Of a stretch of 23,025 bases of DNA, positions 8,355 through 16,536 are shown one piece after another (the stretch's first letter is position 1; every line of letters begins with the position of its first letter). The stretch spans positions 1 through 23,025 of the forward strand of contig JAEDFS010000030.1 in assembly GCA_016297895.1 (NCBI GenBank), in the 5' to 3' direction. Source of the DNA: Marvinbryantia sp. (GTDB lineage: Bacteria; Bacillota; Clostridia; Lachnospirales; Lachnospiraceae). Position numbers and translations under genes: made by a program. The notes under the pieces were generated by a model that made no database searches, was not told where the DNA came from, and was given only the letters and a program-made list of their open reading frames with translations.

Positions 8355-9101
8355 TTGCGGATTGCATTATGCGATGATGAAAAAGCATGCCACGAAACAA
8401 TCGTAAAACTGATTGGACAATACAAGCAGGCAAATCCCGGCTGCTCCTTTCTGCTGTCGTCTTTTTATTCCGGGAAAGAGCTTTTAAACCATGTGGACGA
8501 ATACGGTGGCTTCGACCTCTATATCCTTGACTGCATTATGCCAGAAATAGACGGCATAGAGCTTGGAACGGCTCTGCGCAGGCGTGACGATCAGGGGATG
8601 TTTTTCTACCTTACCACCTCCCCGGACTTTGCGCTGGACTCTTACCGGGTGGATGCCTTTGATTACCTCTTAAAGCCCATAGATGAGGTGCTCTTTTTTC
8701 AGAGCCTTGACAAAGCATTTTCTTTCTTTTCCCGGGCCATGCAGAAGATGGTTCCCGTGAAAACCGCAGACAGCATCCGTATCCTTCCCATCGCCGATAT
8801 CCTGTATGCAGAACGCACCGGAAAACAGATTTATTACTACCTGACGGATGATACCATCCTGACCGGCATTACCTTCAACGGTTCCTTTAAGGAGGCGGCA
8901 ACCGATCTGCTCTCCCATAATGGGATGATCCTTGTGGGGTCATCTTTCGTTGTAAACCTGTCCCATGTCACCCAGGTCACAAAGACAGACATGATTTTGA
9001 CCGGAAACCTGCATGTGCCCATACCGCGCCGTATGTATGATGCTGTCAAAAAGGAGTGGGCTGCCTTCTGGCTGAATGGAGGAAGATACCATGCTCTTTG
9101 A
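8355..9101 (+). CDS. LytTR-family response regulator
   Basis: A two-component transcription factor of 248 residues. The receiver domain (about 1-120) has the acidic pair Asp7-Asp8, the phospho-acceptor Asp59 in YILDCIMP, Thr87 and Lys107 in LLKP. A LytTR DNA-binding domain follows (about 135-245). The start is TTG at 8355: it gives the expected MRIALCDDE beginning and has AGAGG upstream, and no ATG fits. The gene overlaps the first kinase by 11 bases, so the two are translationally coupled. LytTR proteins bind pairs of direct repeats about 21 bases apart; such a pair sits at 19252-19286 before the transporter operon, its probable target. Confidence 0.9.
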   Translation: MRIALCDDEKACHETIVKLIGQYKQANPGCSFLLSSFYSGKELLNHVDEYGGFDLYILDCIMPEIDGIELGTALRRRDDQGMFFYLTTSPDFALDSYRVDAFDYLLKPIDEVLFFQSLDKAFSFFSRAMQKMVPVKTADSIRILPIADILYAERTGKQIYYYLTDDTILTGITFNGSFKEAATDLLSHNGMILVGSSFVVNLSHVTQVTKTDMILTGNLHVPIPRRMYDAVKKEWAAFWLNGGRYHAL

Positions 9102-10386
9102 AGACAACCTCACCTTTTTAGCCCTGAAAATCCTGGTTACCTATGCAGGCACGATGGCCATGATGTTTTCCACAACAAATTTTAAGGTTGTCAGAAAAAA
9201 GTCAGTGATTATTGCGATGATTTCCGGCTATGCCGTCTTTACTGTTCTTTCCACCTACCTTATTCTTATTCTTTTGGGTTGGGAGCAGTTACTGAGGGGA
9301 TTTATCCTTACTATATCGTGCCCGACGGTTCTTCTTTTGTATACTGTTTCTGACGAGCCGTTCGCAAGACTTACATTTTCCCATGTGACACATATTCTGG
9401 TTTCCCTGTACATTGCCGCCACAGTTACCCTGATCAATACCGCCCTGCACGGAACCGAGCTATCAGATATTCTGCTGCGCATTCTTTTCTATCTGCCTGT
9501 GGTGCTGTTTGATTTTTACTGTATGCGGCATATCTGGCTTGATTTTGTTCGCATGGTCAAAAAGGGCTGGGGCATTCTGGCCCTGATTCCCTGCGCATTC
9601 ATCATCCTTTTCCTGACAACTGCCCTTTATCCGGAGCATTATACAAAACGGCCGACAAGCATTCTTTTGCTTTACCTGCTCGGCGTCGTTATCATCACCG
9701 TCTACCTTTCTATCGGAAGCTACCTGTTCATGCAGTACGGCAGGCTGCAGGCAGAACAGAACAGAGCACTTTTAGAGCATCAGGTGGAAAACATACGCAG
9801 GGAAAATGCCGGTATTGAGGCTCTTGCAAAACAGACAAAAATCATTCGGCACGATTTGCGCCACATGCTCTCCACGATTGCCTCCCTGGCAGAAAGCGGC
9901 GATACCCAGGCAATCCTTGATTTTATCGAGAATACGGATGGGCTTTCCCGTGATATTCCAACCCCCCTGCACTATTGCGGCGATCCCATTTTAGATGCCA
10001 CGCTCACGGGTTACCTTGCGTCAGCAAAGGAGATGGGCATTGCGCTGGAAACCTCGCTTTCCATTCCGGACACCCTTCCGGTGGACGGTGCCGAGCTTGC
10101 CATCTGCTTTGCTAATATACTGGAAAGTGCCATACATATCTGTGAAAAGCTCCCTGAAAAGGAAAGGAAGCTGACTGTCCGATGCAGCCACCGCCCAAGG
10201 CTGATGTTTGAGGTTGCCTGTCCCATTCAGGGTAAAATGAAGTTCGATAAAAAGGGGCTTCCGACACCGCCGGATGGCAGCCTGATTAACAGCGTCCGCT
10301 CCATAGTAGCATTCTGCGACAGGAATGGTGCCAATTGTTCGTTCAAGGCGGAAAGCGGCTGGTTTCAGATTATAGTGATATTATAG
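9091..10386 (+). CDS. GHKL sensor kinase HK1 with intact His box and degenerate ATP site
   Basis: A membrane sensor of 431 residues: six or seven hydrophobic segments in about 1-215, a coiled coil (about 216-245), then a His box and a GHKL domain. The start at 9091 is preferred because GGAGGAAG lies 7-8 bases upstream and the paralogue HK2 begins the same way; an ATG at 9076 would add five residues. The phospho-acceptor His254 is present in IIRHDLRHML. The ATP site looks damaged: the second N-box Asn is Ser346 (FANILESAIHIC), the usual EN before the loop is AC, and both G-box glycines are Ile399 and Ser401 (GSLINSVRS). It can probably be phosphorylated but is unlikely to bind ATP well itself. 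See HK2, which has the opposite defects. Confidence 0.88.
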   Translation: MLFEDNLTFLALKILVTYAGTMAMMFSTTNFKVVRKKSVIIAMISGYAVFTVLSTYLILILLGWEQLLRGFILTISCPTVLLLYTVSDEPFARLTFSHVTHILVSLYIAATVTLINTALHGTELSDILLRILFYLPVVLFDFYCMRHIWLDFVRMVKKGWGILALIPCAFIILFLTTALYPEHYTKRPTSILLLYLLGVVIITVYLSIGSYLFMQYGRLQAEQNRALLEHQVENIRRENAGIEALAKQTKIIRHDLRHMLSTIASLAESGDTQAILDFIENTDGLSRDIPTPLHYCGDPILDATLTGYLASAKEMGIALETSLSIPDTLPVDGAELAICFANILESAIHICEKLPEKERKLTVRCSHRPRLMFEVACPIQGKMKFDKKGLPTPPDGSLINSVRSIVAFCDRNGANCSFKAESGWFQIIVIL

Positions 10387-10406
10387 AAATCAAAGGAGGG
10401 CAAGGC

Positions 10407-11693
10407 ATGATTTTTGATAACAATATCGCATACCAGACAAGCAGAATCCTGATCGCCATCTTCGGCACGCTGGGCATGATCGTTGCCACCAGCAGGATCA
10501 CGGAAAATAAAATGAAAAATCTACTTTTTTTCTGCGGATATGCCGTTTATGCAATCGCCCTTTCCTTCCTTTACATACGCTTCTTTGGCTTCCTTTTCTT
10601 TTTGCGCGGCGCCATATTTACGATTTCCATTCCAGGAGTGATTATAACCTACCTGATTGCGGACACGACCCTTTCCAGGCATATTTTCTGCTGTCTGTCA
10701 CAACTTGTTTTATCCCTTTACCTGCTTGTCAGCGTGACCCTGCTGAACACGCTGCTTGGCAGCAGCACCATGACAAATCCCCTGTTGCTCCTCATCGTCT
10801 ACTTTGCCACGATTTTGCTGGAATGGATCTTGCTTAGGAATGCCTTCCTGCATATTGCTGACACGGTTGCCGGGAGCTGGCGGGTTCTTGCGACGATTCC
10901 CTGCTCCTTTTTCCTGTTTGCCATGGCGATCGTGCTCTTCCCGGCACATTATACACAGAACGCACCCTTTCTCATCCTGTTCTCCTTATCAGCTGCCGTC
11001 TTCCTCATCGTCTACTTTGCCATCTTCCAATACCTGTTGCTCCAGTATCGGTACCAGATGGAGGAGCAGAACCGCGAGCTTTTAAAACTGCAGATAGAGA
11101 ACATCCGGAAACAGGCAAAGGACACCGAAAGAAAAGCAGATGCGGTAGAAAATGCAAGGCGAGACATCCGGCAGATGCTGTCTGCCGTTGCCATGCTTGC
11201 AACGGAAGGAAATACCCAGGCGATTCTTGATTACATAGAAGAAGCATCCGCACAAAGCGTCAATGCCGCATCTGCCCGGTATTGTAACGATCCGATATTA
11301 AACGCCACGCTCACATCCTATTTCAACCGTGCCAAGCGTTCCGGCATTACGGTGGAGCGGAGGCTTTCCCTTCCGGAAACGCTGCCCGTCGATTCCGCCG
11401 AGCTTAGCATCTGCTTTGCCAATGCCCTGGAAAATGCCATACACGCCTGTGAGAGACTTCCGGAAAATGAGCGAAAAATCATCATCCGGTGCATCCATAA
11501 GCCGCAGTTCATGTTTGAGATTGAAAATCCTTACTATGGGCAGATTTCCTTTAGAAGGAACGGGCTTCCCAAGCCGCATGAATCCAACCACGGAATAGGC
11601 ACGCGCTCCATTATGGCTTTCTGCGAAAAGCATAACGCTTTTTATGCTTTCAGTGCACAGGGCGGCTGGTTTAAGCTTGTGATTACGCTGTGA
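10407..11693 (+). CDS. GHKL sensor kinase HK2 with intact ATP site and no phospho-acceptor His
   Basis: A paralogue of HK1 (428 residues, same layout of N-terminal membrane segments, coiled coil and GHKL domain), starting 20 bases after it. The ATG at 10407 has AAAGGAGG seven bases upstream; an upstream in-frame ATG at 10335 lies inside HK1. The His-box His is Arg252 (ENARRDIRQML) and the second box His is Gln. In contrast the ATP-binding boxes look intact: Asn339 and Asn343 in FANALENAIHAC, ENP, and HGIGTRS with Gly396 and Gly398. It should bind ATP but cannot phosphorylate itself at the usual site. A role as the catalytic partner of HK1 in a heterodimer is an inference. Confidence 0.88.
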   Translation: MIFDNNIAYQTSRILIAIFGTLGMIVATSRITENKMKNLLFFCGYAVYAIALSFLYIRFFGFLFFLRGAIFTISIPGVIITYLIADTTLSRHIFCCLSQLVLSLYLLVSVTLLNTLLGSSTMTNPLLLLIVYFATILLEWILLRNAFLHIADTVAGSWRVLATIPCSFFLFAMAIVLFPAHYTQNAPFLILFSLSAAVFLIVYFAIFQYLLLQYRYQMEEQNRELLKLQIENIRKQAKDTERKADAVENARRDIRQMLSAVAMLATEGNTQAILDYIEEASAQSVNAASARYCNDPILNATLTSYFNRAKRSGITVERRLSLPETLPVDSAELSICFANALENAIHACERLPENERKIIIRCIHKPQFMFEIENPYYGQISFRRNGLPKPHESNHGIGTRSIMAFCEKHNAFYAFSAQGGWFKLVITL

Positions 11694-11774
11694 GATTATA
11701 GCCACTCTAATGTGTCACATAGAACTTAACGGCAAACAGCACCGCCACCACGATTCCGAAATCCTTAAGTCCGA

Positions 11775-13367
11775 TTATGACCCGATTCTTTTCAGCATAT
11801 TTTCGTCCAGCATCCCGACACTGTTCGCCGCAAGCGTCACCTGAACCTGCAGGCAGGCAAGGCCGGCAGACGTCATAAAAAAGTCGAGAACTGCATTGAT
11901 TGCGACTGCGAGGGCGATCGCTTCACTAGGAATGCCGAGCTGCACAAACATAACGGTGAATATGGAAAGCGCCCCGCCGGGAATCGGCGGTGTCGCCATG
12001 GAAAGAAGCCCAATGGTTAAAACCGCCATCATGAGGAACTGTGGTGTAATGGGAACATGATAATTCTCAGCCATGCACAGAGCCAGAGAAAAAAAACCGA
12101 CCACAAAGCCCGGCTTGTAAAGGACTTGACCCAGCGGAATGGCAAAATCCGCCACCTTTTTGGGAATACCCAGTTCCTTTTCGCATGTCGCCAGATTCGT
12201 CGCAAGGGCGGCGGCCGAGGAAGCCGTCGTCAAGGCAATCAGATAAGTCGGCAGCATTTTCCGCATCAGAAGGATGGGGCTTACAGACAGCCACACCGCC
12301 GCCGCAAGTACATAAAATAATGTCAGCAGAAAACACCCTGGAATTGCAATAGCAAACACCTTAAACAGGCTTAAAAACCCGCTGTCAAAATCAGACAGCA
12401 TTAGGTTGAAAAGGCTTAAAAACACGAACAGCGGAACGATTTTTCCCAGTGCGCCCATCAGAAACTGTATGGCCTCGTTCGCCTGCATCAGGGTATTTTG
12501 TACTGCCGACATCCGCTCGCCCAGAATCAGCAGAACGGCTCCCACGCAGATTCCCAGGAAGACAAGCTGCAGCGCATTCCCGTTCAGAAACGGCGAGACA
12601 ATATCCGAGGGCACGATTCCCAGCACCATCTGATAGATTTCCGAGAAATTGCCGGTAATTTCACTTCCTGCTTCTGTGACAACCGGAAACAACAGGCATC
12701 CAGCAAATGCCATGACTGCCCCTAAAGCAAATGTTCCGGCAATCATTCTTAAAATCAGCTTTTTGCCAATGTTTCCTACCACCGTCAGATCGCCGATACT
12801 CACGATCCCGCAGCAGACCGCAAGAAAAACCAACGGGGAGGAAACTGCGCGGAGAGCTCCAAGAATCATATTAAACAGGGGCTGCGTGACCTGGGGGACC
12901 AAGCTCTGTATTCCCGGAAAAAGCCTTGCGGCAGCTCCCAGAACAACCGCCAGAATGAGTGCGCCCAAAAGCAGAGCCATCTGCCCTATGGATGATTTTT
13001 TCTTAGGGTTACAGACCAGGCAGTTTTTTCCGTTCTTATAAGCGTATGAAAACGACAGCCCTGCCTGCGAGAGCATATGGCTGCTGATGAAATATGCCTC
13101 GTTATCCTTCTCCCATGCGTCCATGCAGGGGCCATCTACACTCACTTTTAGAAAAGTCCGTCCAAATCTTCGACCACAGTCCACATGGACCAAAGCTCCC
13201 TCCAAAGATTCAAGCCAGATGCCGAGAATCTCCTCAAGGGACAGGCGGATGCGGATAATGTCCTTTTTATCTGCCCCCGCCTCCTCAAGTGCCTGTACAC
13301 AGATTGAGGATACTTCATCAATCGTCTGTGCAGACAGACTGAATTTTTCACTGCGATTGCTAATCAT
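11775..13367 (-). CDS. SDF symporter-like protein with N-terminal RsbW-like domain; transport motifs degenerate
   Basis: A 530-residue fusion. Residues 1-125 resemble the RsbW/SpoIIAB-type ATPase fold (RLSLEEILGIWLE with Glu45-Glu46 where the N-box lies, and a final SYAYKNGKN strand), but the N-box Asn and glycine loops are not apparent. Residues 130-530 form an SDF (DctA/GltPh) transporter with about eight hydrophobic segments. The NMDG(T) motif of the family is replaced by YKPGF (417-421), and the TM8 positions equal to GltPh Arg397, Asn401 and Asp405 are Met498, Gly502 and Leu506. The Na+ and substrate sites thus look lost, which suggests a sensor or regulatory role rather than ordinary transport. 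It is the last gene of the leftward operon, 37 bases after the STAS remnant. The 81 bases between it and HK2 show no clear terminator. Confidence 0.85.
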   Translation of the reverse strand: MISNRSEKFSLSAQTIDEVSSICVQALEEAGADKKDIIRIRLSLEEILGIWLESLEGALVHVDCGRRFGRTFLKVSVDGPCMDAWEKDNEAYFISSHMLSQAGLSFSYAYKNGKNCLVCNPKKKSSIGQMALLLGALILAVVLGAAARLFPGIQSLVPQVTQPLFNMILGALRAVSSPLVFLAVCCGIVSIGDLTVVGNIGKKLILRMIAGTFALGAVMAFAGCLLFPVVTEAGSEITGNFSEIYQMVLGIVPSDIVSPFLNGNALQLVFLGICVGAVLLILGERMSAVQNTLMQANEAIQFLMGALGKIVPLFVFLSLFNLMLSDFDSGFLSLFKVFAIAIPGCFLLTLFYVLAAAVWLSVSPILLMRKMLPTYLIALTTASSAAALATNLATCEKELGIPKKVADFAIPLGQVLYKPGFVVGFFSLALCMAENYHVPITPQFLMMAVLTIGLLSMATPPIPGGALSIFTVMFVQLGIPSEAIALAVAINAVLDFFMTSAGLACLQVQVTLAANSVGMLDENMLKRIGS

Positions 13368-13404
13368 ACATCTTTTTTCTCCTTTAACTTCCTGGTTTTA
13401 TGCC

Positions 13405-13589
13405 TTACTCGATGGTTAAAATATCCGAAAAACCAGTAACCTCAAACACTTCCATAATTGTTTCGCTTACATTCTTTAGAAGCATCTGCCCCTGAGTTCT
13501 TCCTCCAGCTTCGGGGAAGTTGTGGTATCTAATCTCCCCTCCAATTTAACCGCTAAAGTGGTTTCGGTTACTGTTTTTTGAATGTTCAT
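13405..13589 (-). pseudogene. internally deleted STAS-domain (anti-anti-sigma) gene
   Basis: A good GGAGGT site precedes the ATG at 13589. The first 33 codons read like a SpoIIAA/RsbV-type protein, including KLEGRLDTTTSPKLEEEL, and then hit a stop at 13476. The neighbouring frame continues with QGQMLLKNVSE and ends in MEVFEVTGFSDILTIE at 13405, the typical C-terminus of gut Clostridia STAS proteins. A deletion near 13490-13494 explains this: about 110-120 bases of a gene of about 300 are missing, taking with them the core strand and the phosphorylatable Ser of the usual DxxxxSSAG segment, and shifting the frame. It lies between the binding lipoprotein and the RsbW-like/symporter fusion, where a functional STAS partner would make sense. 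Confidence 0.8.
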
Positions 13590-13621
13590 GATTTACCTCC
13601 AAAATAGAATATCGTTTATGT

Positions 13622-14740
13622 TTAATCTTTAAGGGCAGAATCCATCCAGTCACAGGACGGCATAAAGTCTCTGTCCGTATAAGCATCCTCTGCTACATCC
13701 GAAAGATTTTTTACTGTAATATCCTGTCCAGACATAACCTGTTCCTGCGTCACCACCACGGATGGAATCTCCATCCACATTCCCGGGCTTTCATAATAGC
13801 TGGAAGCTGCCTTGATATCGTCATACTGTCCGGCCATTTCCAATGCCAGCACACGGCAGGCAAACTCTCCGTTCAGCATCCAGTTGGTCGTGGCGCAGGC
13901 TTTCCAGTTTTTCCCTTCCGCCATAAACTGAATATCCTCATCACAGATATCTACCGATACCATAGGAATATCGCTGCCTAATTCCCGCAGCGCTTGATAT
14001 ACTCCCCGGGCGTAGGCATCATAGCAGCACCATATCGCGTCTATTTCACCCTCATTATATTTTTCAATCACTTTCTTTGCCACTTCCTGCATGGAAGATA
14101 CAGGATTTAGATGATCTTCCGGAGCCATTTGCTCCAGCGTCCTGATTTGTCCCACTGCTTCGTAAAGCTGATAACCAACCTGGCGGCGGTCAAAAGCAAT
14201 AATGTAGTTCTCCTCCTGTACCTGCAGGATATGAACCGGTTCTTTTTTCTCAGCCTTTTCCGGATACATAGACAGGATCTCCTCCACCAGAACTGCCGCA
14301 AGTCCGGAATCCTGCTGGAACAACTGAACCACACCGTCAATCGTTTTCGTATTTTCGTTTTCATCTCTGAAAGAGGTATCAAAGGTTGCAATTTTCAGAT
14401 TCGGGTATTTGTCCAATACTTCCGTCAGAAACTCCCAAGCAAAATCTACTCCGCCATGTGACACTAACAGTCCGTCATAGCCATCTTTTGCGCATTGCAA
14501 AATTCTGTTTTTCCATTCCTCATCACTATCCCCGCAGAAAAAAGTGTCCGCCTCCATGCCGAGGGCTTCTGCCGTCTTTGTAAAGGACTCCGACCACATC
14601 TCAAAAATGGAAGAGGAAGACATATACATGATATACGCTACTTTTTTTCCTTCCACCGGATTATTTTTCTTTGGGGAGCAGCCTGCCAGACAGGCAGCTG
14701 CCAAGACAACCGTCAAACATAATGTAATTATTTTTCGCAT
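13622..14740 (-). CDS. sugar-type periplasmic-binding lipoprotein
   Basis: A secreted lipoprotein of 372 residues with a signal peptide and lipobox L18-A19-G20-C21. The mature part looks like a type I (ribose/galactose/LacI-like) binding protein: VAYIMYMSSSSIFEMWSESF as first strand and helix, then YDGLLVSHGG, LKIATFDTS and IDAIWCCYDAYARGVYQAL typical of the family. The ligand is unknown. No sugar ABC permease or ATPase accompanies it, so it may feed a sensor (the GHKL kinases or the nearby symporter fusion) instead of an ABC importer. The start has GGAGGTGA upstream. It overlaps the tiny ORF before it and is followed, 32 bases on, by the STAS remnant. Confidence 0.85.
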   Translation of the reverse strand: MRKIITLCLTVVLAAACLAGCSPKKNNPVEGKKVAYIMYMSSSSIFEMWSESFTKTAEALGMEADTFFCGDSDEEWKNRILQCAKDGYDGLLVSHGGVDFAWEFLTEVLDKYPNLKIATFDTSFRDENENTKTIDGVVQLFQQDSGLAAVLVEEILSMYPEKAEKKEPVHILQVQEENYIIAFDRRQVGYQLYEAVGQIRTLEQMAPEDHLNPVSSMQEVAKKVIEKYNEGEIDAIWCCYDAYARGVYQALRELGSDIPMVSVDICDEDIQFMAEGKNWKACATTNWMLNGEFACRVLALEMAGQYDDIKAASSYYESPGMWMEIPSVVVTQEQVMSGQDITVKNLSDVAEDAYTDRDFMPSCDWMDSALKD

Positions 14741-14829
14741 TCTTTATCACCTCCATGATTCGTTAAATATTCTTCAAACTCCTCTGTTGTACAATTAAAT
14801 ACAATCTCTGTCTGTGATGGGTCACGCAC
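14728..14829 (-). CDS. possible small overlapping ORF of unknown function
   Basis: A GTG at 14829 preceded by AGGA opens a 33-codon frame that starts 5 bases after the dctA-like gene and overlaps the lipoprotein start by 13 bases. The peptide contains DPSQTEIVFNCTTEEFEEYL, with a natural-looking composition, and the frame stays open upstream (IISRINYVRDP) inside the symporter gene. It could be a small protein, a coupling ORF, or the C-terminal remnant of a lost gene. I do not recognise a family. Confidence 0.3.
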   Translation of the reverse strand: MRDPSQTEIVFNCTTEEFEEYLTNHGGDKECEK

Positions 14830-14833
14830 ATAA

Positions 14834-16486
14834 TTAATCCTGCTGATAATATTTATCCTTATCCAGCATTTTTTCAGTGCTTGCAACGATTACGCTGGCG
14901 GCAACGTCTCCGGTCGTATTGGATACCGTACAGATCATATCCGTAATTGTGAGGTAGATCATAACCAAAGGCAGGCAGTCCATCGGCACTCCCATTTGAT
15001 TCAAAAGAACGGTACAGGCTACAAGAGCAGAGCCCGGAACTCCCGGAGTAGCCATGGATAACAGCAGACCGGACACAACCAGTATGATAATGTGACTGGA
15101 ATCAATCGCGACGCCAAATGTTTTTGCCATGAACAGAACTCCTGTCATAAAAGCGACCATCGCACCATCCATATTGATCGTGGCTCCAAATGGAATAGTA
15201 AAGGAATAAACACGCTGGGATATTCCTATTTTTTTGCAAAAATCCATATTAAGCGGCATAGATGCACTGGAAGAGCTCAGGGAAAATACATTCAGTGCAG
15301 TCGGAACATAGCGCTTCAGGAATGGAAAAGGACTCACTTTCGCTATTAGTAAAATCATGATTGAGTAGGTAAAAATCAACACAACCAGTCCCACTAATAA
15401 GGTTCCAATCAGAGCTAATAAGGATAACAATGCATCCGTACCGGTAGTCAGAATCAAAATCATAACTGAACAAAATGTAATCAATGGAATCAGTTTTGCA
15501 AGCAGCATCACCATTTTCAGAAACAGTTCATTCATTGCCTCAAAGAAATCTTGAAGTATCTTTCCCTTTTCTCCAATCAAGTTGGCAACAACCCCCATAA
15601 ACATACCCATGATTAATATCTGAAGGACATCATTGTCGTAAAAAGCACCCACAATATTGCTTGGGAAAATTTTGATAATCGTATCAATAAAGGAAATTGT
15701 CGTGCTGACAGTTTCCTGTTTTGTAATCATCGATACAAAACTGCCTTCTGTGCCAGGCTGAAACAGATAAAAAACCCCGATTCCGGTAATACCGGCAATT
15801 AAGCTGGTAAACATATAAATTCCCATTGTCTTTCCCCCGATTCGCCCAAAGCTGCGCAAATCCGAGAACTGCATCATACAGGTAATCATGGAAAGAAACA
15901 CAACCGGTCCCACAATCATGGAAAGCAGATTCATATAAATGGTTTTTACCGGCTGCAGTACCGTATTGCAAAATCCATTGTAGATATTTTCACTTAAGAA
16001 AAGACGCATGCATAATCCCACAACAACAGCCAGAACAATTGCCGACAACGTGACATATAACGTCATCTGTGGATCTTTCTTTGTAATAATATCAATATAA
16101 TTAATGTTCTTTTTGCGAGAGATCTTGAATTTATCGGCAAAGCCCTTTAACAGCATATTCTGGATCATTTCAACGGCATTGTCGTCCATTTCGTCATCAA
16201 AAGCATTCTCAAAATCCGTCCCGCTTAATGCCAAAGCATCCGTAAAATTGATTTCTTTCCCTTTACATTTGATTTTTGTGGTTACACTGCCCAAAACAGA
16301 GCGAATCCATATTTCGAAAGTCGTTTTCTCGGACGCATCTTTTTTTAATTTAAATAAGCATTCTTCTGCCAGAAGTCTGGTTTTGATGCAATCCTTTTCA
16401 GATATTTTCTTCCTGTGAAGCTCGTCTCCAAGGAATTCTAGAGCTTCAATAATTCCTTGTTCTGATAGTTCAAATCTCCTCGTCAT
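14834..16486 (-). CDS. Na+-coupled SDF symporter with N-terminal RsbW-like domain
   Basis: A 550-residue fusion. Residues 1-140 resemble a degenerate RsbW/SpoIIAB-type domain (RLLAEECLFKLKK with Glu41-Glu42, then a C-terminal strand ending KKNINYIDIITKK). Residues 145-550 form an SDF transporter whose motifs are retained: SSSSASMP, PFGATINMDG (Asn438, Asp440) and TM8 Asp516, Asn523 and Asp527. At the GltPh Arg397 position, which reads the acidic side chain of aspartate, it has Cys519, as in neutral amino-acid transporters such as ASCT2. So a neutral amino acid such as serine, alanine or cysteine is a better guess than dicarboxylates. The gene is visibly more AT-rich than its paralogue at 11775-13367. 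The ATG at 16486 has AAGGAA upstream. Confidence 0.88.
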   Translation of the reverse strand: MTRRFELSEQGIIEALEFLGDELHRKKISEKDCIKTRLLAEECLFKLKKDASEKTTFEIWIRSVLGSVTTKIKCKGKEINFTDALALSGTDFENAFDDEMDDNAVEMIQNMLLKGFADKFKISRKKNINYIDIITKKDPQMTLYVTLSAIVLAVVVGLCMRLFLSENIYNGFCNTVLQPVKTIYMNLLSMIVGPVVFLSMITCMMQFSDLRSFGRIGGKTMGIYMFTSLIAGITGIGVFYLFQPGTEGSFVSMITKQETVSTTISFIDTIIKIFPSNIVGAFYDNDVLQILIMGMFMGVVANLIGEKGKILQDFFEAMNELFLKMVMLLAKLIPLITFCSVMILILTTGTDALLSLLALIGTLLVGLVVLIFTYSIMILLIAKVSPFPFLKRYVPTALNVFSLSSSSASMPLNMDFCKKIGISQRVYSFTIPFGATINMDGAMVAFMTGVLFMAKTFGVAIDSSHIIILVVSGLLLSMATPGVPGSALVACTVLLNQMGVPMDCLPLVMIYLTITDMICTVSNTTGDVAASVIVASTEKMLDKDKYYQQD

Positions 16487-16536
16487 TTGCAGTGTTCCTT
16501 TCTCTGATGTTGATTCAATTGTTTAGGACGTACGTT

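Noticed and set aside
9076..9090. ATG at 9076 as the start of HK1
   Set aside because: The ribosome binding site lies downstream of it and fits the ATG at 9091, which also aligns with the start of the paralogue HK2.
11707..11800. A hydrophobic leftward frame past the end of the first symporter gene (contains GLKDFGIVVAVLFAVKFYVTH-like residues)
   Set aside because: No start codon and the upstream part is a shadow of the symporter gene. It could be the tail of a deleted membrane protein, but the evidence is too thin to annotate.
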